DNA of 12,856 bases from an uncultured Muribaculaceae bacterium (GTDB lineage Bacteria > Bacteroidota > Bacteroidia > Bacteroidales > Muribaculaceae). A model generated the notes under the pieces. That model did no database searches and was not told the DNA's origin. It saw only the letters and a list, made by a program, of their open reading frames with translations. How positions within the stretch are numbered: position 1 is the first letter of the stretch; each line of letters begins with the position of its first letter. Shown here piece by piece: positions 1-6,228 of this stretch. The translations under genes were made by a program, and so were the position numbers. The stretch is from contig CAKUKR010000073.1 in the NCBI GenBank assembly GCA_934663645.1, forward strand, positions 1 through 12,856, in the 5' to 3' direction.

Positions 1-1
1 G

Positions 2-277
2 AAATTGTTCTACGATGCTATGATGCAGATTATAAACAGTGATAAGCATCTAAATCACGGACTGTATGTCAACTTCCTTGGAAACGATACAGTGCGATTG
101 TTCTCTTTAGAAAGGATATAGCAACAGATAAATGAAGGAAAGATATAGGCAGAGTGGCAACCCTGCAAACGCACAACCGCAATATATACTGGAGAAGAAG
201 ACAAGCTGGTATATCACTTGCCAATCTCGCTTGCCACAACGCTTGTAAAGAAAGACGGAATATGGAGACTGCAATAA
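2..277 (+). pseudogene. 3' end of unrecognised gene, interrupted by two in-frame TAG codons (decayed or amber-recoded)
   Basis: The frame is open from the window edge and runs to a TAA at 275-277, but it contains TAG at 119-121 and 146-148. Read conventionally, only a 39-residue C-terminal end (2-121) remains. If each TAG is read as Gln, the join is smooth: LERI-Q-QQINEGKI-Q-AEWQP, followed by a protein-like end containing YHLPISLATTLVKKDG and closing IWRLQ. Both stops follow an ATA codon and each could arise from CAG by one C-to-T change. The last 16 bases overlap the ATG of the next gene, as in a tight operon. I do not recognise the family; the alternating hydrophobic tail ending in a KDGxW pattern recalls NTF2-like or secreted domains, but that is only an impression. 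Alternatives are a recent pseudogene, sequencing error, or TAG reassignment. Confidence 0.45.
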
Positions 278-417
278 TACTCATAAACGCGATACTGTTT
301 ATAAGACTTGTATATCTGCTTCTAAGGAAGAGAGCAAACGATGAAGAGGTGCTTTTGCTTGCTATGTTCGTTGGAATAAGCACGGTGCTGTTCATCTTAT
401 ATATTGCAGTATTGTAA
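262..417 (+). CDS. small two-helix membrane protein, unknown function
   Basis: This is a 51-residue protein. The ATG at 262 is preceded by the purine-rich AAAGAAAGACGGA. Residues about 3-21 (TAIILINAILFIRLVYLLL) and 28-50 form two hydrophobic helices joined by a charged loop (RKRANDEE), so it should be a hairpin in the inner membrane. The same frame stays open back to a GTG at 154, but that longer version would overlap most of the preceding reading frame and has a very basic, low-quality N-terminus, so I prefer the ATG. Its start overlaps the end of the upstream gene by 16 bases, suggesting translational coupling. The size and two-helix topology fit a phage holin, a toxin-like peptide or an orphan membrane subunit; nothing in the sequence decides between them. 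Confidence 0.4.
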   Translation: METAIILINAILFIRLVYLLLRKRANDEEVLLLAMFVGISTVLFILYIAVL

Positions 418-466
418 ATAAAGATAAATAGATTTAATTAGATGCTCAACATTAGAAATAAGATTG

Positions 467-474
467 TACCTTTA
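467..474 (+). promoter_or_regulatory. possible -7 element for the secreted protein gene
   Basis: TACCTTTA lies 23 bases before the ATG at 498 and matches the Bacteroidetes TAnnTTTG element except at the last base. No good TTTG -33 element stands about 20 bases upstream, so the match is weak. It would give a leader of roughly 15-20 bases. Confidence 0.3.
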
Positions 475-497
475 CACAAACCAAAAGCCAAAACGAT

Positions 498-1049
498 ATG
501 AAACAACTGATTATGCTCTTAGCCTGTCTTGTCGGACTTGCCGCTAACGCGCAATATCGCAATACTGAAACTCCTGTTGTTCAGATACCAGTAACTGTTC
601 AGGGTGAAATCAACAAGGATTACGCATACGCATACACTCCTGTTGGGTTGTCTCTCAATATAAATCTTGAGTACATCAGAAAAATCGGATTTTCTGATTT
701 TGTCAGTGACTTGAAAGTTGAAAACAGTGGTGGGTATCGTCTTTACAAGGCTCGCAATCCTGAAACTGGAGATGAGTGTTGGATAACCTACAATTATAAC
801 AGTGAAGACAAGCCAATGTGTTACGGTGTTGCCTACGTCTTCAAGGACAAGAAGATGATGCCGAAAGATTTCAAGAAAAGAAAAATACACACAGACAACT
901 CTTCCAATGGAGCGAAGAAGTGGAAGAACAGAATCATTATAGCTGGGAATTATACAATGGAAAGAATACTCAAAGGCAAGAAGTTATGCAAACCTTGTGG
1001 CGGTGGAATACCAGAGCAACCGATAAGAGTGATTATCGTGAACAAGTAA
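498..1049 (+). CDS. secreted protein of unknown function
   Basis: This is a 183-residue protein. Residues 1-18 are a typical signal peptide (MKQLIMLLACLVGLAANA, predicted cleavage before QYRN); there is no lipobox, because the Cys at 10 lies inside the hydrophobic core. The mature part is about 165 residues, Tyr- and Lys-rich, and contains WITYNYN near residue 95, a basic stretch around 118-145, and a late CKPCGGG motif (about 163-169) that could bind metal or form a disulfide. I do not recognise the family. It is AT-rich compared with the genes after 1400, has its own weak promoter, and is followed directly by an intrinsic terminator, so it ends the left-hand unit. It may be a periplasmic or exported accessory protein; no enzymatic motif is visible. 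Confidence 0.75.
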   Translation: MKQLIMLLACLVGLAANAQYRNTETPVVQIPVTVQGEINKDYAYAYTPVGLSLNINLEYIRKIGFSDFVSDLKVENSGGYRLYKARNPETGDECWITYNYNSEDKPMCYGVAYVFKDKKMMPKDFKKRKIHTDNSSNGAKKWKNRIIIAGNYTMERILKGKKLCKPCGGGIPEQPIRVIIVNK

Positions 1050-1050
1050 G

Positions 1051-1079
1051 GGCTGGATTAACTTCCAGCTCTTTTTTTG
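1051..1079 (+). terminator. intrinsic terminator after the secreted protein gene
   Basis: GCTGGA at 1052-1057 pairs with TCCAGC at 1064-1069 across a six-base loop, with a G-U pair extending the base. Seven T residues follow at 1072-1078. The hairpin begins two bases after the TAA stop. Confidence 0.8.
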
Positions 1080-1411
1080 TGCCTTCTGGAATTTGTGTAG
1101 AGATTACGCATTTGTTCGGAAAACCGCCTTTTTGCGTAAAAATCGGAGGCGTGGGGTTAGCAGCCTTCACTCCCTGAAATAATACTCCCTACCCCTTTTT
1201 CTTCTGTCACGCCCCTCTCCTCACTGCTCCTGATGAGAGAGTGGTGAGCCTACTTCACTTTTCGCCGAACAGGTATTGCACAACTCGCTGATAGTTCGTA
1301 ACTTTGCATCGAGGTAAGGGGATAGAACAGACGATAGGATGTTTTATTAACTTATTGATTATCAGGTGTGAAGAAGGTGTTTTCTAATTTTGCGCCACAA
1401 ACCAGTATGTT
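1080..1411. other. non-coding stretch with inverted repeats
   Basis: No credible gene is visible here. It marks the change from AT-rich sequence to the GC-richer core. TTACGCA at 1104-1110 is repeated inverted as TGCGTAA at 1133-1139, and the second arm sits inside the smaller palindrome TTTTTGCGTAAAAA (1129-1142), itself flanked by CGCC and GGCG. CTCAC at 1220-1224 pairs with GTGAG at 1244-1248. The right part carries the promoter at 1276-1306 and a possible second one at 1385-1392. I see no tRNA or attachment-site duplication. Confidence 0.5.
1276..1306 (+). promoter_or_regulatory. Bacteroidetes-type promoter (TTG-N20-TAACTTTG)
   Basis: TTG at 1276-1278 and TAACTTTG at 1299-1306 are 20 bases apart, matching the -33/-7 arrangement of Bacteroidetes primary sigma-factor promoters. 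Transcription would begin near 1312, giving a leader of about 100 bases before the ATG at 1412. A second -7 match, TAATTTTG at 1385-1392, lies 19 bases before that ATG but lacks a good -33 partner, so either may serve. Confidence 0.6.
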
Positions 1412-1786
1412 ATGGCAGATACGCTGAAATTTCTGGAGGCCGACCCAGACGGGATGACGACCTACGATTACATAGTAAACAACGTCGATACATGCATTGA
1501 TCGCATGGATGAGCTGGTAGATTCTTTGCTTCGCGCTGACAAATCGGGGCAGTTCCTCGCCAGTTCGGCGCGTTTCCTCAACGCTGTTGACAGTGCCAGC
1601 TTCCACCGCCACATCGGGCGGCTGGTTATGGGCGCGATAGACCGTGACCGTGAGCGACGGTACATCGGCTCGCTGCTCGAGGCCCTGTGGGGCGAGGGTT
1701 ACCGTGACCGCGCTGCCGAACTCGCCGCAGCCGACGATAATTTCAGACGTATATATAAACGCATATACCCCGACACGGCTATGTGA
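1412..1786 (+). CDS. conserved-looking hypothetical protein, acidic and helical
   Basis: This is a 124-residue soluble protein without signal peptide or membrane segment. It is rich in Asp, Arg and Ala and looks mostly helical, with a charged middle (HRHIGRLVMGAIDRDRERR, about residues 65-84) and a C-terminal YKRIYPDTAM. I do not recognise a named family. Its composition and codon use match the flanking core genes and not the AT-rich left end. It begins 19 bases after a -7-like TAATTTTG, and its stop lies 31 bases before the cyclophilin start with no terminator between, so the two are probably cotranscribed. A role linked to the cyclophilin is possible only by position. Confidence 0.75.
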   Translation: MADTLKFLEADPDGMTTYDYIVNNVDTCIDRMDELVDSLLRADKSGQFLASSARFLNAVDSASFHRHIGRLVMGAIDRDRERRYIGSLLEALWGEGYRDRAAELAAADDNFRRIYKRIYPDTAM

Positions 1787-1817
1787 CAGCTGTGCCGGCA
1801 AACTAATAAACTAATAG

Positions 1818-2591
1818 ATGAAAAAACTCATATTTATATTGTTTGCTTTATTACCAGCAATGGTTATGACTGCTCAAGAGACTATGGTGGACGTGCGTAC
1901 CACCCTCGGCGATTTCCGCGTTAAACTGTATGACGACACTCCGCTCCACCGCGACAATTTCATCAAGCTTGTCAAGGAGGGCGCATACGATGGCATCCTT
2001 TTCCACCGCGTGATAAAGGACTTCATGGTACAGGCTGGTGACCCAAACTCCAAGGATTCCACTTCGACCATGCCGCTCGGCGCAGGCTCGATAGGCGACC
2101 AGATACCCGCCGAGATACGCTATCCGGCACATTACCACAAGTATGGCGCACTGGCTGCCGCACGCACCAACAATCCGCAGAAACTCTCTTCCGGCTCGCA
2201 GTTCTATATCGTGACCGGACACAAGTTTGACCGCGAGAGTGTGACGGCGAGCGTGCTGCAGTCGCTCCAGCGCGGACGTGTCATGGAGATGATACACCAG
2301 AACGAAGCCGACCTGCGCAAACTTCAGGCAGAACAGGGACGGGAGGCCGTCAATGCCAAAATCAGCGAGTACATCGCCCTGGCGGAGAGCGAGATAAAGG
2401 AAGCTCCAGAGGAGATAGTCAATGACTATGTCACCCTCGGCGGAGCGCCCCACCTCGACGGCGAATACACTGTCTTCGGCGAGGTCGTTTCCGGTATGGA
2501 AACTATCGAGAAGATACAGAATGTGGAGACCGGGGCAATGGATCTCCCCAAGACTCCGGTGCGTATCATCTCCATGAAGGTGTGCGAGTAA
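1818..2591 (+). CDS. secreted cyclophilin-type peptidyl-prolyl cis-trans isomerase with helical insert
   Basis: This 257-residue protein would catalyse cis-trans isomerisation of peptidyl-proline bonds during folding of exported proteins. Residues 1-19 are a signal peptide, predicted to be cut after MVMTA, placing it in the periplasm. Cyclophilin landmarks follow: LFHRVI (61-66, with the catalytic Arg64), FMVQAGDP (69-76), GSQFYIVTG (126-134), and HLDGEYTVFGEVV (212-224). Between the GSQF strand and the HLDG segment there is an insert of about 65 residues (139-205) of charged helical character, which makes the protein longer than the usual 160-190-residue domain. The Trp that binds cyclosporin in human cyclophilin A is His212 here, as often differs in bacterial forms. 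It is probably cotranscribed with the unknown gene upstream. Confidence 0.93.
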   Translation: MKKLIFILFALLPAMVMTAQETMVDVRTTLGDFRVKLYDDTPLHRDNFIKLVKEGAYDGILFHRVIKDFMVQAGDPNSKDSTSTMPLGAGSIGDQIPAEIRYPAHYHKYGALAAARTNNPQKLSSGSQFYIVTGHKFDRESVTASVLQSLQRGRVMEMIHQNEADLRKLQAEQGREAVNAKISEYIALAESEIKEAPEEIVNDYVTLGGAPHLDGEYTVFGEVVSGMETIEKIQNVETGAMDLPKTPVRIISMKVCE

Positions 2592-2594
2592 ACC

Positions 2595-2643
2595 GGGCAG
2601 ATGCACGGCACCCAGAAAATAATTTTGCCCATATAATTTTTTT
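2595..2643 (+). terminator. weak terminator candidate after the cyclophilin gene
   Basis: GGGCA at 2595-2599 can pair with TGCCC at 2626-2630, and seven T residues follow at 2637-2643. The loop is long (26 bases) and the 3' arm overlaps the -33 element of the next promoter, so termination here would be inefficient. Confidence 0.3.
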
Positions 2644-2655
2644 GTTGTAAATTTG
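2624..2655 (+). promoter_or_regulatory. promoter of the DUF349 gene (TTTG-N20-TAAATTTG)
   Basis: TTTG at 2624-2627 and TAAATTTG at 2648-2655 are separated by exactly 20 bases, a full match to the Bacteroidetes promoter pattern. Transcription should start near 2661, leaving a leader of about 115 bases before the ATG at 2776. Confidence 0.75.
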
Positions 2656-2730
2656 GCAGGTCAATCGGACAGACCGCACGTTTGATGCTGTTTGCTCCGG
2701 GAGACATCTAAAACCAGCAATCTATAATTC

Positions 2731-2754
2731 CCGGGTGCGGCGTGCCGCCTCCGG
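2731..2754 (+). other. hairpin in the DUF349 leader
   Basis: CCGG at 2731-2734 pairs with CCGG at 2751-2754, and inside it GCGG at 2737-2740 pairs with CCGC at 2745-2748 around a CGTG loop. It ends 21 bases before the start codon and is not followed by T residues, so it is more likely a leader or stability element than a terminator. Confidence 0.45.
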
Positions 2755-2775
2755 AAACAAAACGAACAAAACAAG

Positions 2776-4686
2776 ATGAACGAGCTTGAAAAGACGCCTT
2801 CGCCTCTGCAAGAGGGCGCAACCCCCACACCCGCAGCTGCGGATGTGAACCCTGAGACTGCTGCGGCAGCAACTTGCGACGCAGCTGCAGAAACCGAAGC
2901 ACCCTCATGCGAGGTGAGCGGATGCGATGCCGGCACGCCGGCGGCAGAATCTGAAGCTGCCGCTGACGACACCAAGGACTGGCACTCCATGACCAAGGAA
3001 GAATTGGTGGATGCCTTGCGCGAAATCGTGGAGAGCGGCAACATGTCACGCCACAAGGAAGTGACTGCCATAAAACAGGCATTCCATGCCCTGCGTACTA
3101 AAGAGCTCGACCGTCAAATGTCCGAATTCCTCGATGCCGGCAACCCGGCGGAGGCTTTCGCTGCCAAGCCTGACGAGGCGGAGTTCAAATTCAAGGATCT
3201 TCTCGCGCAGTTCAAGGAGGGGCGTGCGCAGTTCCTCGCTGAAGAGGAGGAACGCCTTGCAGCCAACCTCGCCGCCAAGCGCAAGATTATTGATGACATC
3301 AAGAATATCGTCGAGGACATCGATAATATCAACCTCCATTATCCCCGTTTCCAGCAACTCCAGACAGAGTTCAAGGAAATCAAGGACGTGACTCCCGGCG
3401 AGGAGGCTGACCTGTGGAAGGACTATCAAGCTGTTGTGGAGCTGTTCTATGACCGCCTGAAGATGAACAAGGAACTCCGCGACCTCGACTTCCGAAAGAA
3501 CCTCGAGACCAAACGTGAGCTGATCGCCAAGGCAAAGGAACTCGCTGAAGCTCCCGATGTGATAGCCGCGTTCCGCCAGCTCCAGGAGCTGCATGCAAAG
3601 TGGCGCGAGACCGGCCCTGTCGCCAAGGAGTTCCGTGAACCCATTTGGGAAGAGTTCAGTGATGCCTCATCTGTGGTGAATAAGCGTCACCAACAGTTCT
3701 TCGAGGAGCGCAAGGCTGCAGAACAGGCCAATGAAGAGGCCAAGACCAAACTGTGTGAGGAGATTGAGGCGATAGATTTCAGCGCGAACAACTCATTCAA
3801 CAAGTGGGAGGAGGCGACAAAGCAGGTACTTGACATCCAGCAGCGTTGGAAAGGCATTGGCTTCGCATCAAAGAAAGTGAATAATCAGTTGTTCGCACGT
3901 TTCCGCAAGACTTGCGACGAGTTTTTCACTGCCAAGGCGGAATATTACAAGCGCGTAAAGGAGGAACTCGCCGACAACCTTGCCAAAAAGACTGCCCTCT
4001 GCGAACAGGTGGAGGCTCTGCTTGAAAACGAGGACCGCAACAAGGTTGCTGACAAGGTAGTTGCCTTGCAAAACGAGTGGAAGACCATTGGTGGCGTAGC
4101 CCGCCGTCACAGCGACGCCATTTGGCAGCGTTTCACTACGGCGTGCAACAAGTTCTTCGAGGACCGGAAACGCCAGAATTCAGCAGTCCGCAAGGAGGAG
4201 AACGAGAACCTCGCAGCCAAGCGCGAAGTCATCGATCAGCTCAAGACGATAAACCCCGAAGAGACTGAGCGCAACGAAGGCCTGGCCAAGGTGCGTGAAC
4301 TTCAGGCTCGCTGGCAGAGCATAGGCCATGTGCCTTACAAGATGAAGGACAAGGTCTATGAGGAGTATCGCGCAGAATGTGACCGCATCTACGACGGCTA
4401 TCACCAGTCGGGCGCACGCCGCCGCATGTCGGGCTTTGAAAGCTCGATAGAGTCTCTCGATGCTGGCGATGCCAAGCTGACACGCGAGCGTGACCGCCTC
4501 TACCGTGCATACGAGCAGAAACGCGCTGAACTCAAGACGTTTGAGAACAACATGGGCTTCTTCAATGTCAAGTCACAGGGGGGCAACTCCATGGTGCGCG
4601 AAATGGAGAAACGCATTGCTCGCATCAAGGAAGACCTCCAGGAGCTGAAGCGCAAAATCGAATTGATTGACGAAAAGATGGACTAA
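2776..4686 (+). CDS. DUF349 repeat protein
   Basis: This is a 636-residue cytoplasmic protein. Residues 1-70 are an Ala/Glu/Pro-rich, low-complexity and probably disordered tail. From about 190 onward there are five tandem DUF349-type helical units, at about 193-229, 269-313, 351-395, 428-465 and 506-543; the last four show the Leu-Gln-x-x-W-x-x-x-G signature (for example LQELHAKWRETG, IQQRWKGIG, LQNEWKTIG, LQARWQSIG), and the first is degenerate. The C-terminus (about 560-636) is a charged coiled coil. No catalytic motif or membrane segment is visible. The biochemical function of DUF349 is not established to my knowledge; the architecture suggests an elongated binding scaffold. It has its own strong promoter and a structured leader, so it is expressed independently of the cyclophilin gene. 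Confidence 0.92.
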   Translation: MNELEKTPSPLQEGATPTPAAADVNPETAAAATCDAAAETEAPSCEVSGCDAGTPAAESEAAADDTKDWHSMTKEELVDALREIVESGNMSRHKEVTAIKQAFHALRTKELDRQMSEFLDAGNPAEAFAAKPDEAEFKFKDLLAQFKEGRAQFLAEEEERLAANLAAKRKIIDDIKNIVEDIDNINLHYPRFQQLQTEFKEIKDVTPGEEADLWKDYQAVVELFYDRLKMNKELRDLDFRKNLETKRELIAKAKELAEAPDVIAAFRQLQELHAKWRETGPVAKEFREPIWEEFSDASSVVNKRHQQFFEERKAAEQANEEAKTKLCEEIEAIDFSANNSFNKWEEATKQVLDIQQRWKGIGFASKKVNNQLFARFRKTCDEFFTAKAEYYKRVKEELADNLAKKTALCEQVEALLENEDRNKVADKVVALQNEWKTIGGVARRHSDAIWQRFTTACNKFFEDRKRQNSAVRKEENENLAAKREVIDQLKTINPEETERNEGLAKVRELQARWQSIGHVPYKMKDKVYEEYRAECDRIYDGYHQSGARRRMSGFESSIESLDAGDAKLTRERDRLYRAYEQKRAELKTFENNMGFFNVKSQGGNSMVREMEKRIARIKEDLQELKRKIELIDEKMD

Positions 4687-4703
4687 GTCCATTGGATATA
4701 AAG

Positions 4704-4732
4704 GGGCAATGGCGGCTGTGCTGCCGTTGCCC
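4704..4732 (+). other. 13-bp hairpin downstream of the DUF349 gene
   Basis: GGGCAATGGCGGC (4704-4716) pairs with the sequence at 4720-4732 through 13 consecutive pairs, two of them G-U in + strand RNA, around a TGT loop. No T tract follows; the next bases are GCTACTATAC. It begins 17 bases after the stop codon, so it may protect the mRNA 3' end or act as an incomplete terminator. Confidence 0.55.
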
Positions 4733-4767
4733 GCTACTATACTATACCATACCAACACACTTTGTGA

Positions 4768-4788
4768 CCGGCGGCGTTACGCTGCCGG
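4768..4788 (+). other. 9-bp hairpin upstream of the sugar transferase gene
   Basis: CCGGCGGCG (4768-4776) pairs with CGCTGCCGG (4780-4788) around a TTA loop, with one G-U pair. It lies 27 bases before the preferred ATG at 4816 and four bases before an alternative GTG at 4792, and lacks a T tract. It could influence translation initiation. Confidence 0.45.
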
Positions 4789-4815
4789 CACGTGCCAAGA
4801 TGCGCATTACCGCTT

Positions 4816-6210
4816 ATGCGATCATTGAACGAAAGAATCAGATTGGGCAAATATCTGCGCACTACTCTTGTAGTGTGCGATTTCATCGTGCTCAACATTG
4901 CATATTTCATTACCGCGCTGATTGAAGGGACTGACAGCCAGTTCGCTTGCAAGATGATTTGGCTGGCGGCTAATCTTTCGTTGGTCGCCTCGGAATGGAT
5001 ATTCTCGTCGGTCCACAGTGACCGTATCATCTATGCAGACCGCCTTGTCCTCAATGCGTTGAAGAGCGTGCTGCTGGCCGGGTGCGTGTTTACGACTCTA
5101 TTGTATGCCTTTGACATATATGACGTGCCAGTGTCAACCTGCTGCCTCTTCTATGCGTTGTTGTTTGTCGCCCTGTCGCTGTGGTGGGTGGTCTCACGCT
5201 CTGTCCTGAAGCGCATACGCAATCTCGGGCTGAACTTCAAGCGCGTTATTATAATAGGCGGCGGGCCGACGGGAGAGGCTGTGTATGACCAGCTTATCGG
5301 CGATTCAGGATACGGCTACCGCATGCTCGGAGTCTTTGATGTCGAGCGTCCCGCGTCTGTCAAGTTCAAAGGCTGTTACCTCGGCACTACCGACGAGGTC
5401 GCTGATTTTGTACATCTCAACAAGATTGACGTAATATATTATACGTTCAATGTCGAGGAGGGGACTTTCCTTGCCAAGGCCATGAAAGTCGCTGACGAGG
5501 AGGGCGCACAGTTTGTATTTGTACCTACGTTCAACCGGTTCTTGTCGGGCAATTTCACGCCCTCGTCGGTCGGGTATCTGCCATGTATGGTGCATGCCCT
5601 TTCGCCGCTGCACAAGCGCCGCAACAAGCTGGTGAAACGCATCGAGGATTTGGTCATATCCTCCATATTCCTTGTTTTCTCCCCGCTGGTGTTTATCCCT
5701 ATCGCGATAGGCATCAAGATGACTTCGCCCGGCCCTGTGTTTTTCCGGCAGAAACGGACGGGCATTTTCGGCTCTGAATTTGTGTGCTACAAGTTCCGCA
5801 CCATGAAGGTCAATGACCAGAGCGACAGCCTTCAGGCTACGGAGAATGACCCGCGCAAGACCAAGTTCGGTGATTTCCTGCGCCGCACGTCGCTCGACGA
5901 GCTGCCGCAGTTTATCAATGTGTTCATCGGCAATATGTCTGTCGTGGGGCCGCGTCCGCACATGGTGAGCCACACCGTAGAGTACTCCGCGCTGATAGAC
6001 AAATACATGGTGCGTCATGCCGTCAAGCCCGGAATAACCGGGTGGGCGCAGGTCAACGGATACCGGGGCGGCACCAAGGAGCTGTGGCAGATGGAGAAGC
6101 GCGTCGACTTTGACGTATGGTACATACGCAACTGGAACGTGTTTCTCGACATCAAGATAATCCTGCTCACCATCATCAACGGCTTCCGTGGCGACAAGAA
6201 CGCCTACTGA
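4816..6210 (+). CDS. undecaprenyl-phosphate sugar-1-phosphate transferase (WcaJ/WbaP-type polyprenyl glycosylphosphotransferase)
   Basis: This inner-membrane enzyme would transfer a sugar-1-phosphate, probably a hexose, from a nucleotide sugar to undecaprenyl phosphate, the first step of a surface glycan. With the ATG at 4816 it has 464 residues; a GTG at 4792 in the same frame would add eight but lies against a hairpin. Four hydrophobic segments fall near 16-36, 46-66, 83-99 and 108-127, followed by a nucleotide-binding-like fold starting RVIIIGGGPTGEAVY (143-157). The C-terminal sugar-transferase domain begins with a re-entrant hydrophobic segment (about 277-300) and contains SPGPVFFRQ, KFRTM (326-330), the catalytic Asp361-Glu362 in DELPQ, GPRP (378-381) and KPGITGWAQVNG (404-415). 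Both family halves are complete. No other glycan genes flank it. The sugar specificity cannot be read from the sequence. Confidence 0.93.
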   Translation: MRSLNERIRLGKYLRTTLVVCDFIVLNIAYFITALIEGTDSQFACKMIWLAANLSLVASEWIFSSVHSDRIIYADRLVLNALKSVLLAGCVFTTLLYAFDIYDVPVSTCCLFYALLFVALSLWWVVSRSVLKRIRNLGLNFKRVIIIGGGPTGEAVYDQLIGDSGYGYRMLGVFDVERPASVKFKGCYLGTTDEVADFVHLNKIDVIYYTFNVEEGTFLAKAMKVADEEGAQFVFVPTFNRFLSGNFTPSSVGYLPCMVHALSPLHKRRNKLVKRIEDLVISSIFLVFSPLVFIPIAIGIKMTSPGPVFFRQKRTGIFGSEFVCYKFRTMKVNDQSDSLQATENDPRKTKFGDFLRRTSLDELPQFINVFIGNMSVVGPRPHMVSHTVEYSALIDKYMVRHAVKPGITGWAQVNGYRGGTKELWQMEKRVDFDVWYIRNWNVFLDIKIILLTIINGFRGDKNAY

Positions 6211-6228
6211 CCCTCTGATGCAATAGGA

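Noticed and set aside
132..248. 38-codon frame starting at ATG 132
   Set aside because: It lies inside the 2-277 frame, which has more protein-like sequence once the TAG codons are read through, and has no clear ribosome site.
154..261. N-terminal extension of the small membrane protein from a GTG at 154
   Set aside because: It is Arg/His-rich, unlike a protein N-terminus, and overlaps a better reading in another frame (152-277).
1851..2606. Long minus-strand frame opposite the cyclophilin gene
   Set aside because: It is the antisense shadow of a clearly recognised protein and shows no motif of its own.
5305..6018. Long minus-strand frame opposite the sugar transferase gene
   Set aside because: It is antisense to the conserved transferase domain and is explained by codon bias in the real gene.
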